A stretch of 64,000 nucleotides of DNA from NCBI GenBank assembly GCA_001414345.1, contig LLCB01000132.1:62001-126000 (forward strand), in the 5' to 3' direction. The stretch comes from Hymenoscyphus infarciens. Its lineage: Eukaryota; Ascomycota; Leotiomycetes; Helotiales; Helotiaceae. Below the pieces are notes generated by a model, which was not told where the DNA came from, did no database searches, and was given only the letters and a program-made list of their open reading frames with translations. Position numbers and translations under genes: made by a program. Positions 45,201-57,620 of the stretch are shown one piece after another. Within the stretch, counting starts at the first letter, position 1. Every line of letters starts with the position of its first letter.

Positions 45201-46144
45201 GCACAGACATTTTCACAGCCAAACTACCCTTGCACATGACAGACAATTAAGGGGGGGGGGATAGTAGCACATACCCCCCATCTCGCTTCGATCGCGCACC
45301 TCAGAGCCGAGGTGGTGCCGTGGCCTTCCATGATGGCGATCAGTTTTTCGGGGTCTTTTCAGTGTCTTTTCAGTGTCTTTCATCAAGGTTCAGAGGGCAA
45401 AAACAGGCCATCTCCTCGTGGGGTTCCCTCGTACGTTTTCTAAGCGCAAGGTCCTTCCTTGTCTTTCTCTGTGGACACCGGAAACACGAGGACCCTGCAT
45501 GAACACCCCGGCAGTGGCGTTTTCCCGTCCGCCGCCCATCGAGCTTTTGTACTTGCGATCGTCCACCTTGAAGTAATTTTTGGGCGACGGGGAGAGTCGG
45601 GGTCCTCCCGTCCACCCCGCGCTAAATAGGCATCGAGTTATCAACCCACCAGACAGGCATATTCAGGTCAAAATGCCCTCTTTTCCCCCCCTCCCCCCTC
45701 CCCCCCTCTCTCGAAATGGACACAGCCAGCCCCCGCCAGCCCAGTCGCCGTCTTCTGAGGAAGGAGCTGGCACCAATGGCTTCCCCAGCTTTCTTCCTCC
45801 CCATGCATGCATGGATGGTATTATTATCATTCCATTGCATCTGGCAAGGCCTTAGTTAAGTTTAGCATCCGGCCAATGGTCTAGATCTAGACTGCAGGTG
45901 TGCTAAGTCTTCGGCTCACGGTGCAGACGTGTGATGTCATTGTAGCCTCTCTCTGCTGCCGAGGGGCATATGAGATGCCGGTTACCCTGTATTTGGTTGG
46001 TTGAGAAAAGAATCAAATCACGTTTACTATATATAGGGTCTGGACCCTGATTTTCCAAAACAAAAACAAAAACAAAAAAAGTGACCAGGCAAACTTCCAG
46101 ACTCCAGGGCGCTATTATTCACTTCCTATCACATTACGGGAACC
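42297..46144. other. Long intergenic region, 3.8 kb, no gene supported
   Basis: Upstream of the bHLH gene. Short overlapping open frames on both strands carry no motif. It contains the G/C-tract inverted repeat at 45167-45267, a C-rich run at about 45675-45712, and a tandem copy of TTTTCAGTGTC at 45356-45378. A TATATATAGGG stretch near 46027 could serve as TATA box for the gene at 46145. Confidence 0.4.
45167..45267. repeat. Inverted repeat with poly-C/poly-G arms
   Basis: Left arm: CTAC-type bases, 13 C (45172-45184) and TTAATTGTCTGT (45185-45196). Right arm: ACAGACAATTAA (45239-45250), 10 G (45251-45260) and ATAGTAG. The 12-bp inner parts are perfectly complementary and the loop is 42 bases. 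It resembles a foldback/MITE or a long hairpin; no target-site duplication was identified. Confidence 0.8.
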
Positions 46145-47183
46145 ATGCTCTCCAATCTCAATCAGCTTTCTCCATTCGACTTCGATCCTCTCTGGATGGA
46201 CGATGCTCAGGTATGTGCCTTCCAACCTCTACCCACTGCGCAATGCAATGCTAATCCCCGTCCAGGCTTATAAAGATGTCCTAGCTAGCCCAACAAGTCC
46301 CTTGCCATATGATAACAGCAATGCCAACGACATGTACACGGATTGGATGACGGCCACTTCGCCAACTTCATGGGCTGAAGGCTTGTATGCAAACGAACAG
46401 GTTTCCTCAAGTTCCAGCACTGAGATCAGTCCTTTCGAGGAGGCCTCATGGAGTCCGTGTGAAGAAAACTTTGTTACCGCAGCAGCTCTCGAAGAAGGCA
46501 TCGAATCCATGGACTTCGCAGCCAGGCCAAAACTCAACACGCAAGGGAGCACAAATGTCAACGGATTTACTTTGAAATGGCCTCCCCGAAAGCAAAACTC
46601 GACGGCAGGCAGCGAGGGGTGGGCCGAGAGTCCATCGACCAAGCACGCTCGATCGGAAGAGAATTACCCCGAAATGAACTTTGACCTTGACATCGTCTCG
46701 TATACCGCAAACGTGGAAAGGAATCAAGACCCACCACAAGAGACAGCAGCCGCCCCAATTCAAAGCCCAGAGGCGAAAGCACCGCGAGCCAAACGAGCCA
46801 AGAAGGAACCTGGCGCCCCCACACGAGCATACTCGACGCGCACAAAATCAACAAACTCCGAATCGAGACCGAAGCTTCGAACGGGGTCATCTGCAAGTGC
46901 GGCAAGCCCGGCAGAGTCTCGCACCAACCACAACATGATCGAGAAGCAATACCGAAACCGATTGAACCTGCAGTTTGAATCGCTACTCGAGACCCTCCCG
47001 AAGGGGTTACAGGACGAAAAGAGAGTTGGGAAAGCAGAGGTGTTGGTCCACGCGAATCAATATATACAAAAGCTAGAGAAGGATCTGAGACTACTCGAGG
47101 AGAAGAACCTTGGGCTTGAGGGACGTGTTGAGGACATGGAGAGGAGATGGGTAGGAAGATCTCAGGAAAAGAATGATGATTGA
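46145..47183 (+). CDS. bHLH transcription factor
   Basis: Predicted 327-residue nuclear protein from exons 46145-46210 and 46266-47183 (984 nt). The N-terminal 230 residues are Ser/Thr/acidic low complexity, likely an activation region, with a basic cluster (KAPRAKRAKKEP) near 191-202. The bHLH runs from about 241 to 292. The basic region TNHNMIEKQYRNR has His, Glu and Arg at the positions that read CACGTG-type E-boxes; helix 1 is LQFESLLETLP, and helix 2 is RVGKAEVLVHANQYIQKLEK. It continues into a short coiled coil (LRLLEEKNLGLEGRVEDME), a leucine-zipper-like dimerisation extension. The first exon codes only 22 residues (MLSNLNQLSPFDFDPLWMD). Targets unknown. It is the last supported gene before the AT-rich block, 2 kb from the satellite edge. 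Confidence 0.92.
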
Positions 47184-49129
47184 TGACTGAACAACCCAGC
47201 CGGTTGATTTTGATGAAGGTTAATGAATGGTTCTGGGTTTAGCGTTGATTTTGGCATTACTTGGTATTACTGAGCGAGAAGGCGTTTAGAATGGAGTCGA
47301 AAATAGGTTGTTCTTCCTTTTTAGTCACAAAAATATGACATCTAATGAACTAAAAGTATCCCCAACCAGAACACCAGGGGGTGCAGGAATTCGTGACTGG
47401 TCAAGAGCTGAGTACCTTTACACTACTCTCTCAATCGTTTGACTAGGACTAGGAAAATCAATTCGATTATCCCACAAGACTAGAGCAATTGGATTCATAT
47501 TATCTTCGTTGTTCTAGAAGAGTTAGGAGAGTTGCAGAAGGGGAAGGTGCCTTAGACTACAGTCAATAACCCCTGGTGGAAGGAACAATGTGTGAGAGTT
47601 TCAAAGTTACCTCGGCTCGGATGACTATATATTACCCGGTGTGCCCTTAAAGATGTCGAGGAATAACCTCCACGTGATCTGCATACAAATAGTCTAAACA
47701 CGCAAGCCACTCACTAAATCTACCCTCCTGGCTTCGATCGTTTCCGAGTATAGGGGAAACCTCGACATTTTTATTTAGTCCCCACTGCACGCAGTTGCCA
47801 ACTAAGATAACTAGTCACTTGGGAAATATCCACTATTAAAAGGAAAGATCCATTAGCTACCCACAGTCAAGCTCGTCTTGTTCAATTATTATGGTGCCAG
47901 CGATGACGATGGCCTCATACACTTGATACACGTCGTCGGATTTCACTCGTAGGTGGATTCAACAAGAATGCCACATTTCGGGAGTGAGCACTAACTGCTA
48001 GGAAGCGGATATAGTTTGAGACTTGTTCTCTCCGACAGCAGACGGCTTCACTATGCGGTATGATAAGACAACGAAGACACGATAAACTCCACAAGCAGCT
48101 CAATAATCAAACCTTTGCTAGAAAACCCCTTCTACCAACCGGCTCTCACCTCGAATTGCCATTCTTTCTTTTGCAATTCAGCGAGGGCTATGTCTATACA
48201 CACAAGCAGGGATTTATTCTTTCGTTTTGATTGAGCATGCTGGAGTTTCGTGTATTTAGTCGCCTGGCGAGATTGGTGTATTATGCTAAGGACTAACATA
48301 AGTATCGCTAGTGCTATAATGTGCTTGCAAAATAGTTGGCACAGACCACCTAGTTTGTTCTTAGCTTTGGGATTCCATAATATAAAAATTCAAGTGTGAA
48401 GCGCAAGAGATCCAGCAGTTTTCTCCCTGCGTTCTACTTCCCCCCCATCCAATTAAACGTTATTTCTAACATCTGGGAACCTTAAAATTGTGCGGGTGTT
48501 GCACCAAAAAAACAAGGTTCAGGTTTAACATTTAATTCGGGGGGGAGTAAGTCTCTCTAAAAGCTTCAAAGGTTATTTTGTTCGCATACTTGTTCCAAAT
48601 AGCCTAAAGTCTTCAAGGCAGGTTGGAATATCTTTATTACATCTGAAGCAAGTCTAGTTTCCAAGTTTAATTCTTCTAACGAACCTTAAATGTCTAAACG
48701 AGTTCATTTTGCTAATATCTTACTATTAAACTCCGTCAGAATTTCGTCTTTAAGATTGCTCGTCACCACCTTGATAAAATCGAAAATAGTGTTGATGTTA
48801 CGGGTGTGTAGAGTAACTGCCTACGGACTTGGATATGTCAACTCTTTTCCTCGAGGAAAATGAGAGAGAAAGTAAGAAGAAGGCTATCCGTAGGTTCCAC
48901 CTCATAAGTAAAAACCTTCGTGGAATGCTTTCTTTCGGCATCTCTATTTTTTATACATTTTATGAAACACGATGATTTATTAGGGGCGGAAAGCTCGTAT
49001 AATTTCCACTCGTCTTGGCGGACCAATCATCATCGCATTCTCGGACTTTTGGACTCACGGTACACGTAACGCTGGTGGTGCGTAAAGCTCCACCAGCCCA
49101 CCTTAGGCATGTACAGACACCCTGCCAAG
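47184..49129. other. Intergenic buffer between the last gene and the satellite
   Basis: Unique-looking sequence of moderate AT content and no supported gene. It contains the imperfect inverted repeat at 48437-48548. Composition is ordinary up to the hairpin at 49130-49156, after which repetition and AT-richness begin at once. Confidence 0.4.
48437..48548. repeat. Imperfect inverted repeat with C/G tracts
   Basis: ACTTCCCCCCCATCCAATTAAAC on the left corresponds, with small gaps, to the reverse complement of GTTTAACATTTAATTCGGGGGGGAG on the right (48523-48547 approximately). The design, a G/C run next to AATTAA, is the same as in the better-preserved repeat at 45167-45267. Confidence 0.5.
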
Positions 49130-49156
49130 GGTCGGATCTTACGTGTATATCCGACC
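49130..49156. repeat. Short perfect hairpin at the satellite edge
   Basis: GGTCGGAT (49130-49137) and ATCCGACC (49149-49156) are perfect reverse complements with an 11-base loop. They lie only about 20-30 bp before the first satellite-like sequence. Confidence 0.7.
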
Positions 49157-50720
49157 ATGAGTTTATAAGAACCGGTTTTTACGTACTCGATTAATTTATT
49201 AATTACCTATGTAAAAAAAGTATAAGGTAATAGATTTACTTATTAATTACCTTATAATAAATTTAAGAGAAATAGAAGTAGGTAATCGATTTATTTATTA
49301 ATTATACTAGTAAAAATAATACTAGGTAATTGATTTATTTATTAATTACCTTACTAGAAATAATAATACTAGGTAATCGATTAATTTATTAATTACCTTA
49401 CTAGTAATAATAATACTAGGTAATCGATTAATTTATCGATTACCTTACTAAAAATAATAATACTAGGTAATCGATTTATTTATTAATTATCTTACTAGAA
49501 ATAATACTAGGTAATCGATTTATTTATCGATTATCTTAGTAATAATAATACTAGGTAATTGATTTATTTATCGATTATCTTAATAGTAATACTACTAGGT
49601 AATCGATTTATTTATTAATTATCTTACTAGAAATAATACTAGGTAATCGATTTATTTATCGATTACCTTAGTAATAATAATACTAGGTAATCGATTAATT
49701 TATCGATTATCTTACTAGAAATAATAATACTAGGTAATCGATTTATTTATCGATTACCTTACTAGGTAATCGATTTATTTATCGATTATCTAGCTAGAAA
49801 TTATACTACTAGATAATCGATTTATTTATTAATTACCTTAGTAATAATAATACTAGATAATCGATTTATTTATCTATTATCTTAATAGTAATACTACTAG
49901 ATAATCGATTTATTTATCAATTACCTTAGTAATAATAATATTACGTAATCGATTAATTTATCGATTACCTTACTAGTAATAATAATAATAGTAATCGATT
50001 TATTTATCGATTACTTTACTAGAAATAATACTAGGTAATCGATTTATTTATCTATTACCTTAATAGTAATACTACTAGATAATTGATTTATTTATCAATT
50101 ACTTTACTAGTAATAATAATACTAGGTAATCGATTTATTTATCGATTACCTTAGTAATAATAATACTACGTAATCGATTTATTTATCGATTACTTTACTA
50201 GTAATAATACTAGGTAATCGATTTATTTATCGATTACTTTACTAGTAATAATAATACTAGATAATCGATTTATTTATCGATTACCTTAGTAATAATAATA
50301 CTACGTAATCGATTTATTTATCGATTACCTTACTAGTAATAATACTAGATAATCGATTTATTTATCTATTACTTTACTAGTAATAATAATACTAGGTAAT
50401 CGATTAATTTATCGATTACCTTACTAGTAATAATAATAATAGTAATCGATTTATTTATTAATTACCTTAGTAGTAATAATACTAGGTAATAATACTAGGT
50501 AATCGATTTATTTATCGATTATCTTAGTAATAATAATACTAGGTAATCGATTTATTTATCGATTATCTTACTAGAAATAATACTAGATAATCGATTTATT
50601 TATCGATTATCTTAATAGTAATACTACTAGGTAATCGATTTATTTATCGATTATCTTACTAGAAATAATACTAGGTAATCGATTTATTTATCGATTACCT
50701 TAGTAATAATAATAATAGTA

Positions 50721-52010
50721 ATCGATTTATTTATCTATTATCTTACTAGTAATAATAATACTAGGTAATCGATTTATTTATCTATTACCTAGCTAGAAAT
50801 AATACTACTATATAATTAATTAATCTATCGATTATCTTACTAGTAATAATAATACTAGATAATCGATTTATTTATCTATTACCTAGCTAGAAATAATACT
50901 ACTAGGTAATCGATTAATTTATCGATTACCTTACTAGGAATAATACTACTAGGTAATCGATTTATTTATCGATTACCTTAGCTAGTAATAATACTACTAG
51001 GTAATTAATTTATTTATCGATTACCTAGCTAGTAATAATAATACTAGGTAATCGATTTATTTATCAATTACCTTACTAGTAATAATACTACTAGGTAATC
51101 GATTTATTTATCGATTACCTAGCTAGTAATAATAATACTAGGTAATCGATTTATTTATCGATTATCTTACTAGTAATAATAATACTAGGTAATCGATTTA
51201 TTTATCAATTACCTTACTAGTAATAATACTACTAGATAATCGATTAATTTATCGATTACTTTACTAGTAATAATACTACTAAGTAATCGATTTATTTATC
51301 GATTATCTTACTAAGTAATCGATTTATTTATTGATTACCTAGCTAGAAATTATACTACTAGGTAATCGATTTATTTATCGATTACCTTACTAGTAATAAT
51401 ACTACTAAGTAATCGATTTATTTATTAATTACCTAGCTAGTAATAATAATACTAGATAATCGATTTATTTATCGATTATCTTACTAGTAATAATAATACT
51501 AGATAATCGATTTATTTATCGATTACCTTACTAGTAATAATACTACTAGGTAATCGATTTATTTATTAATTACTTTACTAGTAATAATACTACTAGGTAA
51601 TCGATTAATTTATTAATTACCTTACTAGTAATAATACTACTAAGTAATCAATTTATTTATCGATTACCTTACTAGGTAATCGATTTATTTATCGATTACT
51701 TAGTTAGAAATTATACTACTAGATAATCGATTTATTTATTAATTACTTTACTAGAAATAATAATACTAGGTAATCGATTAATTTATCGATTATCTTACTA
51801 GAAATAATACTAGATAATCGATTAATTTATCGATTACCTTACTAGTAATAATAATAATAGTAATCGATTTATTTATCGATTATCTTACTAGAAATAATAC
51901 TAGGTAATTGATTTATTTATCTATTATCTTACTAGTAATAATAATACTAGGTAATCGATTTATTTATCGATTACCTTAGTAGTAATAATACTAGGTAATA
52001 ATACTAGGTA
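50721..52010. repeat. Duplicated block inside the satellite, copy 1
   Basis: A run of about 1.29 kb including the rare variants AGCTAGAAATAATACTACTA (50791) and TTATCTTACTAAGTAATCG (51303) matches 54131-55420 base for base in order and spacing, always at an offset of 3410. Before 50721 and after 52010 the order of unit variants diverges. The differences I saw between the copies are transitions. Confidence 0.85.
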
Positions 52011-54130
52011 ATTAATTTATTTATTAATTACCTTACTAGTAATAATAATAATAGTAATCGATTTATTTATCGATTATCTTACTAGGAATAATAATACTAG
52101 GTAATCGATTTATTTATCGATTACCTTAGTAGTAATAATACTAAGTAATAATACTAGGTAATCGATTTATTTATCTATTATCTTACTAGAAATAATACTA
52201 GATAATCGATTAATTTATCGATTATCTTACTAGTAATAATAATAATAGTAATCGATTTATTTATCTATTACCTTACTAGTAATAATAATACTAGATAATC
52301 GATTTATTTATCAATTACCTTAGTAATAATAATACTACGTAATCGATTTATTTATCGATTACCTTACTAGTAATAATAATAATAGTAATCGATTTATTTA
52401 TCGATTACTTTACTAGAAATAATACTAGGTAATTGATTTATTTATCTATTATCTTACTAGTAATTATAATACTAGATAATCGATTTATTTATTAATTACC
52501 TTAGTAGTAATAATACTAGGTAATAATACTAGGTAATTAATTTATTTATCGATTATCTTACTAGTAATAATACTACTAAGTAATCGATTAATTTATCGAT
52601 TACCTTACTAGTAATAATACTACTAGATAATCGATTTATTTATCGATTACCTTACTAGATAATCGATTTATTTATCGATTATCTAGCTAGAAATTATACT
52701 ACTAGGTAATCGATTTATTTATTAATTACCTTACTAGTAATAATACTAGGTAATCGATTTATTTATCTATTACCTAGCTAGAAATAATACTACTAGGTAA
52801 TCGATTAATTTATCGATTACTTTACTAGGAATAATAATACTAGGTAATCGATTTATTTATCGATTACCTTAGTAGTAATAATACTAGGTAATAATACTAG
52901 GTAATCGATTTATTTATCGATTACTTTACTAGAAATAATAATACTAGGTAATCGATTTATTTATCGATTACCTTACTAGTAATAATACTAGGTAATCGAT
53001 TTATTTATCTATTATCTAGCTAGAAATAATACTAGGTAATCGATTTATTTATCTATTATCTTACTAGTAATAATAATACTAGATAATCGATTTATTTATT
53101 AATTATCTTAATAATAATAATACTAGGTAATCGATTTATTTATCGATTATCTTACTAGTAATAATAATAATAGTAATCGATTTATTTATCGATTACTTTA
53201 CTAGAAATAATACTAGATAATCGATTTATTTATCTATTACCTTACTAGTAATAATAATACTAGGTAATCGATTTATTTATCGATTATCTTAGTAGTAATA
53301 ATACTAGGTAATAATACTAGGTAATCGATTTATTTATCGATTATCTTACTAGTAATAATAATAATAGTAATCGGTTTATTTATTAATTATCTTACTAGGA
53401 ATAATAATACTAGATAATCGATTTATTTATCGATTACCTTAGTAGTAATAATACTAAGTAATAATACTAGGTAATCGATTTATTTATCTATTATCTTATT
53501 AGTAATAATAATACTAGGTAATCGATTTATTTATCGATTACCTTAGTAGTAATAATACTAGGTAATAATACTAGGTAATCGATTTATTTATCGATTATCT
53601 TACTAGTAATAATAAAACTAAGTAATCGATTTATTTATCGATTATCTTAGTAATAATAATACTACGTAATCGATTTATTTATTAATTACCTTACTAGTAA
53701 TAATACTAGATAATTGATTTATTTATCTATTACTTTACTAGTAATAATAATACTAGGTAATCGATTAATTTATTAATTATCTTACTAGTAATAATAATAA
53801 TAGTAATCGATTTATTTATCGATTACCTTAGTAGTAATAATACTAGGTAATAATACTAGGTAATCGATTTATTTATCGATTATCTTAGTAATAATAATAC
53901 TAGGTAATCGATTTATTTATTAATTACTTTAATAGTAATAATACTAGGTAATAATACTAGGTAATCGATTTATTTATCTATTACCTTACTAGTAATAATA
54001 ATACTAAGTAATCGATTTATTTATTAATTATCTTACTAGGTAATTAATTTATTTATTAATTATCTTACTAGTAATAATACTAGGTAATCGATTTATTTAT
54101 TAATTACTCTACTAGTAATAATACTAGATA

Positions 54131-55420
54131 ATCGATTTATTTATCTATTATCTTACTAGTAATAATAATACTAGGTAATCGATTTATTTATCTATTACCT
54201 AGCTAGAAATAATACTACTATATAATCGATTAATCTATCGATTATCTTACTAGTAATAATAATACTAGATAATCGATTTATTTATCTATTACCTAGCTAG
54301 AAATAATACTACTAGGTAATCGATTAATTTATCGATTACCTTACTAGGAATAATACTACTAGGTAATCGATTTATTTATCGATTACTTTAGCTAGTAATA
54401 ATACTACTAGGTAATTAATTTATTTATCGATTACCTAGCTAGTAATAATAATACTAGGTAATCGATTTATTTATCGATTACCTTACTAGTAATAATACTA
54501 CTAGGTAATCGATTTATTTATCGATTACCTAGCTAGTAATAATAATACTAGATAATCGATTTATTTATCGATTACCTTACTAGTAATAATAATACTAGGT
54601 AATCGATTTATTTATCGATTACCTTACTAGTAATAATACTACTAGATAATCGATTAATTTATTAATTACTTTACTAGTAATAATACTACTAGGTAATCGA
54701 TTTATTTATCGATTATCTTACTAAGTAATCGATTTATTTATCGATTACCTAGCTAGAAATTATACTACTAGGTAATCGATTTATTTATCGATTACCTTAC
54801 TAGTAATAATACTACTAAGTAATCGATTTATTTATTAATTACCTAGCTAGTAATAATAATACTAGATAATCGATTTATTTATTGATTATCTTACTAGTAA
54901 TAATAATACTAGGTAATCGATTTATTTATCGATTACCTTACTAGTAATAATACTACTAAGTAATCGATTTATTTATTAATTACTTTACTAGTAATAATAC
55001 TACTAGGTAATCGATTAATTTATCAATTACCTTACTAGTAATAATACTACTAGGTAATCGATTTATTTATCGATTACCTTACTAGGTAATCGATTTATTT
55101 ATCGATTACCTAGTTAGAAATTATACTACTAGATAATCGATTTATTTATTAATTACCTTACTAGAAATAATAATACTAGGTAATCGATTAATTTATCGAT
55201 TATCTTACTAGAAATAATACTAGATAATCGATTAATTTATCGATTACCTTACTAGTAATAATAATAATAGTAATCGATTTATTTATCGATTATCTTACTA
55301 GAAATAATACTAGGTAATCGATTTATTTATCTATTATCTTACTAGTAATAATAATACTAGGTAATCGATTTATTTATCGATTACCTTAGTAGTAATAATA
55401 CTAGGTAATAATACTAGGTA
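54131..55420. repeat. Duplicated block inside the satellite, copy 2
   Basis: Second copy of the block at 50721-52010, shifted by 3410 bp. For example, AGCTAGAAATAATACTACTA is at 54201 and CTAAGTAATCG after GATTATCTTA at 54721. It retains ATCGAT where copy 1 has ATTAAT at several places. Confidence 0.85.
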
Positions 55421-56509
55421 ATCGATTTATTTATCGATTACCTTAGTAATAATAATACTAAGTAATCGATTTATTTATTAATTATCTTACTAGTAATAAT
55501 AATAATAGTAATCGATTTATTTATCGATTACTTTACTAGAAATAATACTAGGTAATCGATTTATTTATCTATTACCTTACTAGTAATAATAATACTAGAT
55601 AATCGATTTATTTATTAATTATCTTAGTAGTAATAATACTAGATAATAATACTAGGTAATTGATTTATTTATCAATCACCTTACTAGTAATAATAATAAT
55701 AGTAATCGATTTATTTATCGATTACCTTACTAGGAATAATAATACTAGGTAATCGATTTATTTATCGATTACCTTAGTAGTAATAATACTAGGTAATAAT
55801 ACTAGGTAATTGATTTATTTATCTATTATCTTACTAGTAATAATAATACTAGGTAATTGATTTATTTATCGATTACCTTAGTAGTAATAATACTAGATAA
55901 TAATACTAAGTAATCGATTTATTTATCGATTATCTTACTAGTAATAATACTAGATAATCGATTTATTTATCTATTACCTTACTAGTAATAATACTAGGTA
56001 ATCGATTTATTTATCGATTATCTTAGCTAGTAATAATACTACTAGATAATCGATTTATTTATCGATTACCTAGCTAGTAATAATAATACTAGATAATCGA
56101 TTTATTTATCAATTACCTTACTAGTAATAATACTACTAGATAATCGATTTATTTATTAATTACTTTACTAGTAATAATACTACTAGATAATCGATTTATA
56201 TATTAATTACCTAGCTACTAATAATAATACTAGGTAATCGATTTATTTATCGATTATCTTACTAGTAATAATACTACTAAGTAATCGATTTATTTATTAA
56301 TTACCTTACTAGATAATCGATTTATTTATCGATTATCTTACTAGTAATAATACTAGATAATCGATTTATTTATCAATTACTCTACTAGTAATAATACTAG
56401 ATAATCGATTTATTTATCTATTACCTTAATAGTAATACTACTAAGTAATCGATTTATTTATCGATTACCTTACTAGTAATAATAATACTAGATAATCGAT
56501 TTATTTATC

Positions 56510-57585
56510 GATTATAGTACTAGTAATAATAATACTAGGTAATCGCTTTATTTATTAATTACCTTACTAGGAATAATAATACTAGGTAATCAATTTATTT
56601 ATTAATTATAGTACTAGTAATACTACTAGATAATCGATTTATTTATCAATTACTCTACTAGTAATAATAATACTAGATAATCGATTTATTTATCGATTAT
56701 AGTACTAGTAATAGTACTAATCGATTTATTTATCGATTACCTTAGTAGTAATCTTCCTAGGTAATCGATTTATTTATCGATTACTCTACTAATAATAATA
56801 ATACTAGGTAATCGATTAATTTATCGATTACTCTACTAGTAATAATAATACTAGATAATCGATTTATTTATCTATTACTTTAGTAGTAATCTTTATAATC
56901 GATTTATTTATCGATTATAGTACTAGTAAAACTACTAGGTAATCGATTTATTTATTAATTACTTTTATAGTAATATCTCTAGATAATCGATTTATTTATC
57001 GATTATCTTACTAGTAATAATAATACTAGGTAATCGATTTATTTATCGATTACCTTACTAGTAATAATAATAGATAATCGATTTATATATCAATTATAAT
57101 ACTAGTAATAATAATACTAGGTAATCGCTTTATTTATTAATTACCTTACTAGGAATAATAATACTAGGTAATTAATTTATTTATCGATTATAGTACTAGT
57201 AATACTACTAGGTAATCGATTTATTTATCGATTACTCTACTAGTAATAATAATACTAGGTAATCGATTTATTTATCGATTATAGTACTAGTAATAGTACT
57301 AATCGATTTATTTATCAATTATCTTAGTAGTAATCTTCCTAGGTAATCAATTTATTTATCGATTACTCTACTAGTAATAATAATACTAGGTAATCGATTA
57401 ATTTATTAATTACTCTACTAGTAATAATAATACTAGATAATCGATTTATTTATTAATTACTTTAGTAGTAATCTTTATAATTAATTTATTTATCGATTAT
57501 AGTACTAGTAAAACTACTAAGTAATCGATTTATTTATTAATTACTTTTATAGTAATATCTCTAGATAATCGATTTTATTTATTAA
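56510..57585. repeat. Tandem duplication of a 582-bp block at the right end of the satellite
   Basis: Rare variants recur at an offset of 582 bp: AATCGCTTTA (56541 and 57123), AGTACTAGTAATAGTACT (56701 and 57283), a TAATCTTCCTAGG motif, CTTTATAAT (about 56890 and 57472), and CTTTTATAGTAATATCTCTAG (56962 and 57544). The second copy shows more ATTAAT and AAGTAAT forms. Confidence 0.8.
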
Positions 57586-57620
57586 TTACTAAGTAATTAA
57601 TTTATTTATTAATTATCTTA

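Larger units (their letters stand above)
49161..57620. repeat. AT-rich tandem satellite with a double-palindrome unit (about 8.45 kb)
   Basis: A head-to-tail array with a unit of about 44-50 bp (extremes about 32 and 60), of the order of 180 units. The consensus unit has two parts. Part A is a hairpin, GGTAATCGAT, loop TTATTT, then ATCGATTACC (perfect 10-bp arms). Part B is TTACTAGTA, AATAATAA-type spacer, TACTAG, itself palindromic. Part B varies most: it may be shortened, doubled (CTAGGTAATAATA), or replaced by CTAGCTAGAAAT. Differences between units in part A are nearly all C/T or G/A changes (ATCGAT to ATTGAT, ATCAAT or ATTAAT; GATTACC to GATTATC or GATTACT; TAGGTAAT to TAGATAAT or TAAGTAAT). 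Open frames are absent because stops are built into the unit. Units near both edges are more decayed (49180-49330 and 57480-57620). Confidence 0.97.

Noticed and set aside
49161..57620. CRISPR array.
   Set aside because: The repeats are contiguous with no unique spacers, the host is a fungus, and there are no cas genes. It is a satellite.
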